A stretch of 64,000 nucleotides of DNA from Adiantum capillus-veneris (Eukaryota > Streptophyta > Polypodiopsida > Polypodiales > Pteridaceae), in assembly GCA_014529385.2 (NCBI GenBank), contig CM043947.1, positions 116,980,087-117,044,086 on the forward strand, read 5' to 3'. Below, piece by piece: positions 60,007-64,000 of the stretch (positions within the stretch are counted from its first letter, which is position 1; each line of letters opens with the position of its first letter). A program made the translations under genes and the position numbers. The notes below the pieces were generated by a model. That model worked only from the letters and a program-made list of their open reading frames with translations. It was not told the origin of the DNA and ran no database searches.

Positions 60007-60342
60007 GCAAGCATACTAGTTATACTACCATTCATTTCCAGTGACAGAGGCAATGGCAGCAGGCTATCGGGTCTAGAGATTTTCAATGAGCTTTTAGCCA
60101 ATCAACCAAGGTTCAAAACAACATGCCTGTGCGTGTCACTAAAGAATTTCACGATAGATGAGCTACAGCTCACTCGTAGCCTTCAGAAAAGCCAACTATA
60201 GAAGGCAAAAACGCACTGAGAAACCCTAAATGCACAGAGAAAACAGAGGTCACCTGCGAAGGGCACCAAATACTCGAAACTCGTCCTCTAGCTCGCGCTC
60301 GGTAGTTCGAGGATCAATGCTGCCAACGTAGACGCGCGCCAT
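34078..60342 (-). CDS. RSZ-type SR splicing factor, five coding exons, 25-kb intron 1
   Basis: A nuclear pre-mRNA splicing factor of the plant RSZ (RSZ21/22-like, 9G8-related) group. The coding exons are 60342-60254, 35163-35075, 34814-34598, 34483-34376 and 34297-34078. Together they make 723 nt, 240 residues plus stop, with all splice phases matching and GT-AG at each intron. The RRM covers about residues 2-69 (RNP2 VYVGSI; RNP1-like GYAFIDF). A nine-Gly run and RGRGG follow at 73-86, then a CCHC knuckle C91-C94-H99-C104, then an RS/SP-rich tail to 240. Intron 1 splits the RRM at R29/S30, the place where other plant RSZ genes also have their first intron. Introns 2-4 are 260, 114 and 78 bp. 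Intron 1 is about 25,090 bp and full of retroelements, none of which destroys a splice site. The exact paralogue cannot be assigned. Confidence 0.93.
35408..35672. repeat. 133-bp tandem duplication in SR intron 1
   Basis: The unit starting TGTTTACTTCTACAAAATAG occurs at 35408 and again at 35541, ending GTAAAAATGCAC each time, with only a few substitutions. It lies 245 bp upstream of exon 2 in the sense of the gene. Confidence 0.92.
35688..35920 (-). other. Candidate cassette (poison) exon in SR intron 1
   Basis: A 233-nt segment bounded by a pyrimidine-rich acceptor (AATCCAG at 35921-35927) and a GTATGT donor at 35687. Read in the phase left by exon 1, it is open for 77 codons ([13 protein letters not shown] at the start). 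Because 233 is not a multiple of three, its inclusion would shift exon 2 and bring a stop within it. Plant SR genes often carry such regulatory exons in the long RRM-splitting intron. This is inference from splice signals and frame only; no protein similarity was recognised. Confidence 0.3.
36001..36047. repeat. (TG)n/(CG)n microsatellite
   Basis: TG repeats (about 36001-36034) pass into a short GCGCGCGCG stretch. It lies inside SR intron 1. Confidence 0.95.
36048..37099. other. Intronic DNA, no recognisable feature
   Basis: About 1 kb of SR intron 1 with short ORFs only. The stretch 36830-37000 gives a minus-strand peptide-like frame broken by stops, with no family recognised. Confidence 0.4.
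37100..38320 (+). pseudogene. Retroelement gag fossil with CCHC knuckle
   Basis: Successive frames read [18 protein letters not shown] (37136), [20 protein letters not shown] (37251) and [14 protein letters not shown] with [12 protein letters not shown] (37540-37640). [15 protein letters not shown] at about 37969-38013 is a C-x2-C-x4-H-x4-C knuckle. This order fits a retroelement gag region. Stops and shifts occur near 37445, 37655 and 38050. No LTR for it was found. Confidence 0.65.
38321..39781 (+). pseudogene. Gypsy fossil: gag pieces and truncated RT
   Basis: Frames include [20 protein letters not shown] (about 38617-38676), a charged [17 protein letters not shown] stretch (about 38970), [18 protein letters not shown] (about 39110), [16 protein letters not shown] (about 39295) and [17 protein letters not shown] (about 39425). 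An RT beginning follows: [29 protein letters not shown] and SKVNL (39604-39770). The RT ends there, just before an LTR-like start at 39782. It is heavily decayed and possibly a composite of two elements. Confidence 0.65.
39782..40260 (+). repeat. Left part of a host LTR interrupted by Gypsy-2
   Basis: TGTCACCAACTGCTAACGTG and the following sequence match, in reverse orientation, 52186-52390 (TGTAACAAACTGCTGACGTG there), including CCTAAACCCTAAGAAG and CCAACTTATGGG. The LTR is cut at 40260 by Gypsy-2 and resumes at 48403, so GGGCCTTTAAATATGAGCCA continues into AGGGCTCATTCTCTGGCACG. Confidence 0.7.
40261..40937 (+). repeat. 5' LTR of Gypsy-2
   Basis: 677 bp, TG to CA. It contains a 58-bp (GA)n tract (40531-40588), which is only about 20 bp long in the 3' LTR and explains most of the length difference. 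The U5 end reads GAGTGTCCAAGTCTGTTACA. Confidence 0.94.
40938..40951 (+). other. Primer-binding site of Gypsy-2
   Basis: GTGGTATCAGAGCA follows the LTR directly and matches the initiator tRNA-Met site TGGTATCAGAGC exactly. Confidence 0.92.
41007..42580 (+). pseudogene. Gypsy-2 gag, start codon lost
   Basis: The expected start is GTG at 41007-41009, where the sister copy at 50906 has ATG (MASDKAQST). The first frame ([16 protein letters not shown] to FPGYLGRQ) ends at a stop at 41438. A Ser-rich stretch follows, and then the core gag frame 41631-42572 with [23 protein letters not shown] and [15 protein letters not shown]. The zinc knuckle near 42434 keeps its two leading Cys (CSGC) but is disturbed by a frameshift, so H and the last C fall in another frame. 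It would form the particle if intact. Confidence 0.87.
42581..43357 (+). pseudogene. Gypsy-2 protease and RT N-terminus
   Basis: A long open frame covers the linker, protease and start of RT. The protease site reads [15 protein letters not shown] near 42677-42720, where D-S-G is expected; the catalytic Asp has become Asn, so the enzyme should be dead. [14 protein letters not shown] follows near 42890. The RT beginning shows [18 protein letters not shown] near 43228 and [13 protein letters not shown], where the solo LTR interrupts. Confidence 0.88.
43363..44576 (-). mobile_element. Solo LTR of the Gypsy-3 family inside Gypsy-2 RT
   Basis: In reverse orientation this 1.2-kb block matches the LTRs at 53217-54389 and 56402-57555. 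It starts (plus strand) at a slightly mutated end next to AGGTGCAGCGGAA and ends GATGTGTCACGTGACA. A perfect 5-bp target duplication TCACC flanks it (43358-43362 and 44577-44581). No internal sequence or second LTR is present, so it is a solo LTR left by recombination. The RT frame resumes right after it. Confidence 0.93.
44577..45720 (+). pseudogene. Gypsy-2 reverse transcriptase and RNase H
   Basis: After the solo LTR the RT continues with [20 protein letters not shown] and [18 protein letters not shown] (44590-44700). A stop follows at about 44716 and a frame change near 44815. [14 protein letters not shown] (44836) and the catalytic [10 protein letters not shown] (about 44930) lie in the next open frame, to 45411. 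RNase H shows [14 protein letters not shown] before a stop, then [17 protein letters not shown] (45484) and [12 protein letters not shown]. At least three interruptions are visible. Confidence 0.9.
45721..46738 (+). pseudogene. Gypsy-2 integrase
   Basis: The zinc-binding region shows CLVCEKVK near 46029. The core has [19 protein letters not shown] near 46119 with the first catalytic Asp. The second-Asp region is altered to [11 protein letters not shown] near 46295, where SDRDP would be expected. The third-Glu region is lost in a frame break around 46400. [15 protein letters not shown] then appears near 46490. With two of three catalytic positions missing, it is non-functional. Confidence 0.87.
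46739..47200 (+). pseudogene. Gypsy-2 integrase tail and chromodomain
   Basis: [20 protein letters not shown] (about 46818) and [13 protein letters not shown] (about 46896) form the GPY/F end of integrase. After a frame change, [20 protein letters not shown] followed by FKNYPDW (about 47019-47103) and, after another change, [19 protein letters not shown] (about 47116-47175) form a chromodomain. Chromodomains bind modified histone tails and guide insertion in chromoviruses; here the module is frameshifted. Confidence 0.87.
47201..47763 (+). other. Gypsy-2 3' untranslated region and purine tract
   Basis: About 560 bp with no ORF of note, ending in CTTTCAAGAGAGGGGTA (about 47747-47763), the polypurine tract next to the 3' LTR. 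Confidence 0.75.
47764..48397 (+). repeat. 3' LTR of Gypsy-2
   Basis: 634-bp copy of 40261-40937, starting TGTCACAAACTGGTGATG and ending CTGTTACA, with a shorter (GA)n (about 48032-48050). AGCCA follows. Confidence 0.94.
48403..48655 (+). repeat. Right part of the host LTR interrupted by Gypsy-2
   Basis: Continues the LTR broken at 40260. It contains AATATAAAGAAATACCGCAA and TTTGGGGCCAGTGC, similar to the U5 region of Gypsy-2, so the two LTR families are related. It ends near GTTGGCACA before TGGTGCC; the boundary is approximate. Confidence 0.6.
48656..48960 (+). pseudogene. Chromodomain-like pol-end fragment
   Basis: The frame reads [15 protein letters not shown], then [20 protein letters not shown] and [19 protein letters not shown] (about 48709-48900). 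The YFLKFK-x5-HEAAW core resembles the chromodomain at the end of gypsy pol. No integrase precedes it, so it is an isolated remnant. Confidence 0.5.
48961..49735 (+). repeat. LTR-like sequence related to the Gypsy-3 LTR
   Basis: It has a TATAAAGGGAGCAGCCAG promoter-like site near 49035 and repeated TAGCGTTTT motifs (about 49123 and 49275), like those in the Gypsy-3 LTRs. No second copy or target duplication was identified, so the boundaries are uncertain. Confidence 0.45.
49736..49786. repeat. (CT)n microsatellite
   Basis: About 50 bp of CT repeats inside SR intron 1. Confidence 0.97.
49787..50209 (+). other. Unrecognised ORF-containing stretch
   Basis: One plus-strand frame is open over 50024-50200 ([37 protein letters not shown]), then runs into the truncated Gypsy-2 copy at 50210. 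It is probably part of a retroelement gag or an unrelated fragment; no family was recognised. Confidence 0.35.
50210..50842 (+). repeat. 5' LTR of Gypsy-2b
   Basis: A diverged copy of the Gypsy-2 LTRs with only a short GAGAGAGAGA (about 50511-50521) in place of the long (GA)n. It ends AAGTCTATTACA directly before GTGGTATCAGAGCA. Confidence 0.92.
50906..52185 (+). pseudogene. Gypsy-2b gag, truncated
   Basis: Starts [16 protein letters not shown] at 50906. Compared with Gypsy-2 it lacks a short segment near 50960, causing a frame change; the main frame continues with [19 protein letters not shown]. Later frames give [20 protein letters not shown] (about 51668), ARTWWST and [18 protein letters not shown] (about 52017). 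The copy ends after KQTSKNEI at the junction near 52185, before the zinc knuckle. Confidence 0.87.
52186..52390 (-). repeat. LTR fragment, reverse orientation
   Basis: Its reverse complement starts TGTAACAAACTGCTGACGTG and matches the left part of the host LTR at 39782. On the plus strand TGTTACA at 52384-52390 is followed by TCCCCCACCG, the complement of a possible purine tract. It may therefore be the 3' LTR start of a minus-strand element. Confidence 0.68.
52391..53216 (+). pseudogene. Fragmented gag N-terminal region of the Gypsy-3 host element
   Basis: Two similar segments (GGGTACAATGGCTAGAGC near 52412 and AGGTACAATGGCTAGAGC near 52647) about 236 bp apart bracket a proline-rich frame ([19 protein letters not shown]). 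Unrelated AT-rich DNA follows. From about 53107 the frame [19 protein letters not shown] to [16 protein letters not shown] is gag core sequence that continues on the other side of Gypsy-3 at 57556. Confidence 0.6.
53217..54389 (+). repeat. 5' LTR of Gypsy-3
   Basis: 1173 bp with a TATATAAGC promoter-like site near 53541, followed by many AGCGTTTT-type motifs. The 3' LTR lacks a segment of about 40 bp present here near 53400. Confidence 0.93.
54390..54402 (+). other. Primer-binding site of Gypsy-3
   Basis: TTGGTATCAAAGC follows the LTR; it matches the initiator tRNA-Met pattern with one change. Confidence 0.82.
54840..55235 (+). pseudogene. Gypsy-3 coiled-coil gag-like ORF
   Basis: The frame starts [20 protein letters not shown] (54840), has a TGA at about 54921, and continues as a highly charged helix: [51 protein letters not shown], ending [10 protein letters not shown] at 55235. 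The heptad-like pattern predicts a coiled coil, common at gag N-termini. No CCHC knuckle is present. Confidence 0.65.
55302..55841 (+). CDS. Gypsy-3 Asp/His-rich repeat ORF, 179 residues
   Basis: An open frame starting [15 protein letters not shown]. Residues about 1-80 are built from short degenerate units of type (K)HDDL-(I/H)(D/G)-ND, very rich in Asp and His. The rest is ordinary sequence ([54 protein letters not shown]). A one-stop gap separates it from the coiled-coil ORF upstream, so they may once have been one protein. The composition would suit metal or RNA binding, but that is speculation; I do not recognise the family. Confidence 0.6.
   Translation: MHDCVKHDDDLIDNDLHDVLNDNDKHNDLHDDKHDDLIGNDLHDELDDKDKHDDLHDQDVISHKHDELHEDDVIVHKDEVLVDAFSSEANLVPDSINHEKAILALEPLSKEPSQEVLCVRMIDRHALFKYLIRDRFLYFSHHLYVIPFSRHDILYVEHVSLMDEHECMRIVHEKLKVCM
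55842..56401 (+). pseudogene. Gypsy-3 3' internal region with chromodomain-like remnant
   Basis: After a stop the frame continues [19 protein letters not shown] to [15 protein letters not shown], then [18 protein letters not shown] and [20 protein letters not shown] near 56270-56320. The FMKFK-x6-PEW block faintly resembles a chromodomain (FLVKFK-x-W). The purine tract AAAAGGAGGGGA lies at about 56390-56401. Confidence 0.45.
56402..57555 (+). repeat. 3' LTR of Gypsy-3
   Basis: 1154 bp, closely similar to 53217-54389, with a deletion near 56580 and an extra GTCGTCATC-type repeat segment near 57210-57237. Confidence 0.93.
57556..58727 (+). pseudogene. Gag and protease of the element hosting Gypsy-3
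   Basis: Gag resumes as [20 protein letters not shown] (57559) and continues with [19 protein letters not shown] to a stop at 57832, then [13 protein letters not shown] and [20 protein letters not shown]. The knuckle near 58160 reads CFECFETRH but its final Cys is replaced by a nearby stop. The protease region gives [20 protein letters not shown] (58437) and [15 protein letters not shown]. There is no RT or integrase downstream, so this element is deleted or was non-autonomous. Confidence 0.75.
57995..58072 (+). repeat. 26-bp tandem repeat, three copies
   Basis: CAATCAGAACTCTAGGCAAC starts units at 57995, 58021 and 58047. Because 26 is not a multiple of three, each copy is read in a different frame of the gag. 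Confidence 0.93.
58928..59091 (+). repeat. 55-bp imperfect tandem repeat, three copies
   Basis: Units start at 58928, 58983 and 59038 with AAAACCTC(A/T)GAACGATGCA or a diverged form and each ends near TTGTAT. They lie between the protease remnant and an LTR-like start at 59464. Confidence 0.82.
59464..59910 (+). repeat. LTR-like start, then a GC-richer unknown stretch
   Basis: After AAGAAGGGCGGA, a possible purine tract, the sequence TGTCACAAACTGTTGATGTG and TCAAGCC resembles the start of the host LTR at 39782 and of its reverse copy at 52390. It may be the 3' LTR of the element at 57556. Similarity fades after about 50 bp. Confidence 0.5.
59692..59775 (+). repeat. 28-bp imperfect tandem repeat, three copies
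   Basis: GCAGCTGGTGCATAAACACT, GCAGCTGGCACGCAAACTCT and GCAACTGGTGCGCAAATTCA begin the units at 59692, 59720 and 59748. Confidence 0.82.
59911..60003. repeat. (CT)n microsatellite, (GA)n in SR sense
   Basis: About 93 bp of pure CT, 250 bp inside intron 1 from the exon 1 donor. In the SR transcript it would be a long GA purine tract. Confidence 0.97.
60254..60342 (-). CDS. SR gene coding exon 1 (RRM N-terminus)
   Basis: Encodes [18 protein letters not shown] and on to FGALR, then two bases (AG) of the next codon. The donor is CGCAG|GTGACC at 60253-60252. The start ATG is 60342-60340; MARVYVG is the usual RSZ N-terminus. It lies 25 kb from exon 2 but on the same strand and in the correct phase: AG plus the first T of exon 2 gives Ser30. 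Confidence 0.93.
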
Positions 60343-60440
60343 TGCTGTTCTTCCTTCCCGGTCGAATACAAAATGAAGCCTCGACAAATTCAAAGAGCTT
60401 GGCCACTTATAAAAGCTCTCTCATGTTGACGTCGTTGGAA
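60343..60440 (-). promoter_or_regulatory. SR gene core promoter candidate
   Basis: On the minus strand CTTTTATAAGT (60405-60415) is a TATA-like box about 65 bp before the ATG, which would give a short 5' UTR of roughly 35 nt. A palindromic GACGTC (60428-60433), of the type bound by plant bZIP factors, lies about 15 bp further upstream. The distances fit a promoter, but no transcript start is visible from sequence alone. Confidence 0.5.
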
Positions 60441-61063
60441 CAAGTCTATCCGACAAGTCGTGAACTTACAGTTTGGAAAGTAATCTAATAGGAGGGCTCC
60501 ACCATAGGCAATCCGAAAGCACTATTGGAGGGCCTTCGTTTTGATAACTAGTACGGCCGGCCGTCTTCAGCGGCCTCTCTCTCTCCCCACTGTCTCCCTC
60601 TTTATTGCGTGCAAAGGGGTTTTTTTTAGTTTTGAACTTTAGCTTTCAGGTCGCAGATTGCGACATGTGTAAAAGGCTCCCCCTTATATTATGTTAGTAG
60701 ATAAGGGGTGCCCCATAAACCTCAAGATTTTGCATTTTCAATTAATTGCAATATGTCTAGTCAATGTTGAAAAAAGTACTTTTTAAATGGCATCTCATAT
60801 ATATTCTCTCACTCTTTGTGCGTAGTTTCATTTGGGTGGGTCTAGGACAGTGGCAACGGATTCCAGAGGATTCTCTTTGTCGCTCTCTCGCGAAGAACAA
60901 TAGGGGTGGTGTCGTGTGCATTGTTGCTCTCTCGAGCTTGGGCGGTCTAACCGACCTCTCTCTCTCTCTTATACCTTCGACGCACTATGTGATGGGTGTG
61001 AGTAGGGAATGCAGGAGAGGGCGAAGGGCAGGTAGGGGACACAAGGCCAAGGCAACAGTTCGT
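60441..61063. other. SR upstream region, no gene
   Basis: About 620 bp with short, uninformative ORFs and patches of CT repeats (for example 60578-60602 and 60955-60970). Confidence 0.45.
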
Positions 61064-61080
61064 CCTCTCTCTCTCTCTCT

Positions 61081-61136
<56 letters not shown>

Positions 61137-61149
61137 TGTGTGTGCGCGC
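61064..61149. repeat. (CT)n and TG/CG microsatellite
   Basis: CT repeats with one ACTC break (about 61064-61132), followed by TGTGTGTGTGCGCGCGCG. It lies about 720 bp upstream of the SR start codon, again (GA)n in SR sense. Confidence 0.95.
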
Positions 61150-62890
61150 GCGTGTCTGGGACGAGTAGTCAATGCTGAAGGAGGGAATGCTGAAGGAGGG
61201 AGCCGGGTAGGTGGAGGGGGAGGCAGGTGAAGCACACGCAAAACTCTCTCTTTGTGTCTTTCGTGAGGGTCCGATGTCACAATCTGATGTGGAAAGGAGG
61301 GAGGGGGCACGGGGGGGAGGGGTTAATATTCAAGAGTATCTAGCTAAAAATTTGATTATCGGCCTTCATCGCTACTTTTGTGATGGGGAATGCCTCAACC
61401 ACCCCCTACATTCTAGATGCACAATTAGCACCCGCTCTTGCAGTGAATTATTTGTTTTGTCAAAATTAGGAAGGTGCCCGTGTTTATGTGTTCGTTGTTG
61501 CCTACTCCCTCATCCATTGCATCATTAGAAAACAAAAGCATATGATTGCTCTACGAGGATGAATCAATGTCAGATCTCCTATCGTTGACGATTGTACTAC
61601 TGAACAGCGATGAATTCGCTATCGATGACAGTTGCGCTACTGACGATTGCGGTGTTTAATAGCAGTGGATCTCCTACCTGGCATATCTACCATCATCATA
61701 CTATTGTTGTAGTTGCAGTCGGTCAAATTCATAGATCTTATGAGCTGCAAACAAATGGTATGTAGACACTATAAGCTGGAGACGGACAGAGGTAACAAGT
61801 TTGTAGCAGTTATTCCTAAAGGGGCCCTACGATTGAAGAAGGGCCCTTCAACCTCAGAGGCCTTTAGAGGGAGCCCTATGAGGGTCTCTTGTAATGAGCA
61901 CATGCACCAAAAAGCTACCCCCGTCGGTGGAGATTCTACGTTGGTCCAACATTTTTTTAAGGTTTCAACATAACTTCTATCGAAAAGTGGGCAAGCCGAT
62001 TGCACCGATGGAGACATGGCAGTGTTCTCACTTTAGACTTCTTTGCACTTGAAGGCTGCAGCATCCCACTCTCAGCACATGCCCGAGGCGGTCACGTTTC
62101 AAAATCTGTATCATATCACGTGAGCTAACCAAAGAGAATTATTAATAGTCTAAACTGTGTACTTTTATGTATACATTAGAGGGGGTGGGTTTTCTAAATA
62201 GGCCCTTAGTGTAACTACAACATGTATATTGAGTTATCATTGATAATCTCTTGAATGCATGTTATATAGGGATAATTTAATGAGTGATCCCCTCGCGCGC
62301 GCGCACGTAGGTCTCTCAAACACACACAAGAAGTAGTGCTCTCTCAAATGATCAACAATACTCGTGCAACCAGGAGGTGCATGTAAGCAAGGAGGTCTTC
62401 TTGAGGCAATGGAGATTCACTACCATTAGGAGACTTGGACTCACTTTTGGGCCATGTAAGAAGTTCCACGTCAGCTTAGAGAGAGAAAATGAAAATCTTA
62501 AATAGTACATTTTATGTGATACTTTTTTTGCGCCAACAAAATGCCAAATGACATTCTTTGTTAGGTAGCTGCCGTCTTTATCATTCTTATCCTTCGTTCT
62601 CTTGTCAGGAATCCAGCTAATTGTATGACTAATGATTTGAAATGCCTACTTACAAGTGTTCCCTCCAAAAACTCAAGCTACACGAACAAGCACCAATTTG
62701 AAATTGCAATCCTCAACCCCTTCATCTTCAACACTTTCCCAAAGAAAGAACACACATCATCTTCACGTTGATATATTGCAAGAGTACCCACCATTGTAGA
62801 AACATAGGAGGACGTCTTTCTTATCTCAACAGGAGAAAGAACTTAAAAGGACATACAAAGAACATCATTTGGATTTGTGGACCAATGGGT
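61150..62890. other. Intergenic DNA, no recognisable gene
   Basis: About 1.7 kb with only short ORFs, none with a domain. A short CG-rich alternation (CGCGCGCGCGCAC near 62294) is the only low-complexity patch of note. Confidence 0.4.
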
Positions 62891-62949
62891 CTATTTACCT
62901 AAAGGATCCTACAACAAATGCACCGCCTCCCTTTTTTAATATCACTAAC

Positions 62950-64000
62950 CTTTTACATTTCACAGGCGATGGCAAGGATGGGCTATTGGGCCACATTGAA
63001 CATCTGGAAATACGATGATTGAATGCAAAAAAGCAAAGAGACTTCCTAGCAATGGAAAACATGCAACTCAAGAAACATAACGAGGCATGCACTCATTTTA
63101 TCAAACAAAGAGACAATCCAAAGCCTTGAGAAGAAGATCTCAAGTTTGCGTGAGAAAGACACCATGCTTGGGAGTTGGAAAAGAAAACGAGATCTTTGCA
63201 ATATAAAGAATGTGAAGATTGGTAGTGGTGGCTTGAAAAAACGAATACGAGCTTTAAAGTAACTCAAAGTTTGTTTCTGCTATTGTATCTTATATATGCT
63301 TTACTCTTTCTTATTATTGATCATGACGCATGGTGCTATCTTTGCAGGTCTTTGTTGCATCCAAACTCGAATGGGGTAGGTTCCAATGCTGGAGTACATT
63401 ACAGTCGTCTAGTTCCAAAATAAGCAGTTGAAGAGATGATAGGTCAGAAAAAATTTCAGAAATTAAAAGGGAGGCGCATTACCTCCTTCATGAAGGAGAA
63501 CCAACTAGAATCGATGGAAGTCCAAGCAATACTTGATGAGAGTGGCATCTCACGATTGGGATACATGGCGCTCTTCAAAGCACTAGCTAAAAAGTCTCAA
63601 AATAAAATACAAAGAGGATCATTACTGCCAAAGACATCACATGTAAAGGTTGCACGTTGGCACGTAAACAATGAGGTGGTTGATAAACTTGGATCACTAT
63701 TCCATATTGAAGCAATATTCTTAGGCAAGGGCGGTAGAGAGGTTAAGTATAACAAGCATAACAATCTTTTTTTGATCTTGAAGCATTGCAAAGGTATGCA
63801 GTTCACTTTTTTGATATAAGTCGAGAGGAGTGCAATGGGGTTCTCAAGTTTGCTTTGAAGCTCGACGAGTGTGAGAACCTGAAGAACAGGAAGCTAGAGA
63901 GAGTCACCATTACCCTCATGAATAGAGATTTGAATCCATCAATAACAAAAGAAGACCCACGATACTTCAGCATGCAATCCGAAAATAATATTTTGACACT
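62950..64000 (+). pseudogene. Unrecognised spliced gene, probably decayed, runs off the window
   Basis: A possible exon starts after a pyrimidine-rich acceptor (TTTACATTTCACAG, ending about 62967). It gives charged, coiled-coil-like sequence (RDFLAMENMQLKKHNE, then after a frame change IQSLEKKISSLREKD) to KKRIRALK. A GT-AG intron fits at 63259-63347, and the phase joins correctly into SLLHPNSNGVGSNAGVHYSR. After a TAA at about 63422 the frame is open for 127 codons (63436-63819), with RRITSFMKENQLESM, DESGISRLGYMALFKAL and FHIEAIFLG. A one-base shift near 63795 leads to HFFDISREECNGVLKFALKL and ERVTITLMNRDLNP to the window end. Two stops and two frame changes argue for a pseudogene. I do not recognise the family. 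Confidence 0.55.

Noticed and set aside
60764-61168. Open frame of 134 codons upstream of the SR gene
   Set aside because: Its second half is (CT)n translation (SLSLSL) and the first half shows no domain.

Overview
The window looks like a land-plant nuclear genome with a large, repeat-filled architecture; a fern or other seed-free plant is my best guess, but the sequence does not settle it. The evidence for a plant is one recognisable cellular gene, an RSZ-type SR splicing factor (RRM, one CCHC knuckle, RS domain). Several LTR elements also carry TGGTATCA-type primer-binding sites, as plant retrotransposons primed by initiator tRNA-Met do, and chromodomain-type Ty3/gypsy elements are present. 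Almost everything else is transposable-element sequence in various states of decay.

Layout. 1-10 kb: a complete but decayed Ty3/gypsy element with very short LTRs (1881-7618, TSD CATAG) sits inside an older relative, followed by gypsy integrase tails and low-complexity DNA. 10-12.5 kb: a duplicated non-coding segment, one copy of which holds a tRNA-derived SINE. 12.5-32.6 kb: six copies or fragments of one APE-type LINE family, all on the minus strand and head to tail, with (GA)n tracts at most junctions. 34.1-60.4 kb: the SR gene on the minus strand. Its exons 2-5 lie at 34.1-35.2 kb and exon 1 at 60.25-60.34 kb, so intron 1 is about 25.1 kb.

Inside that intron are: gypsy fossils (37.1-39.8 kb); a chromodomain gypsy element (40261-48397, TSD AGCCA) nested in another LTR and itself split by a reverse-oriented solo LTR (43363-44576, TSD TCACC); a truncated sister copy (50210-52185); and a non-autonomous LTR element (53217-57555) with an Asp/His-rich ORF, inserted into the gag of yet another element. 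60.4-64 kb: the SR promoter, CT/GA repeats, and at the right edge part of a spliced, unrecognised and probably decayed gene.

Functionally, the only likely working host gene is the SR factor. Its splice phases agree across all five coding exons although its first intron has been filled by nested retroelements. The retroelement ORFs are described as pseudogenes because each carries stops, frameshifts or damaged catalytic residues; LINE-D ORF1 is open for 282 codons. All boundaries come from reading LTR ends, target-site duplications and splice sites by eye; no alignment or database search was run.
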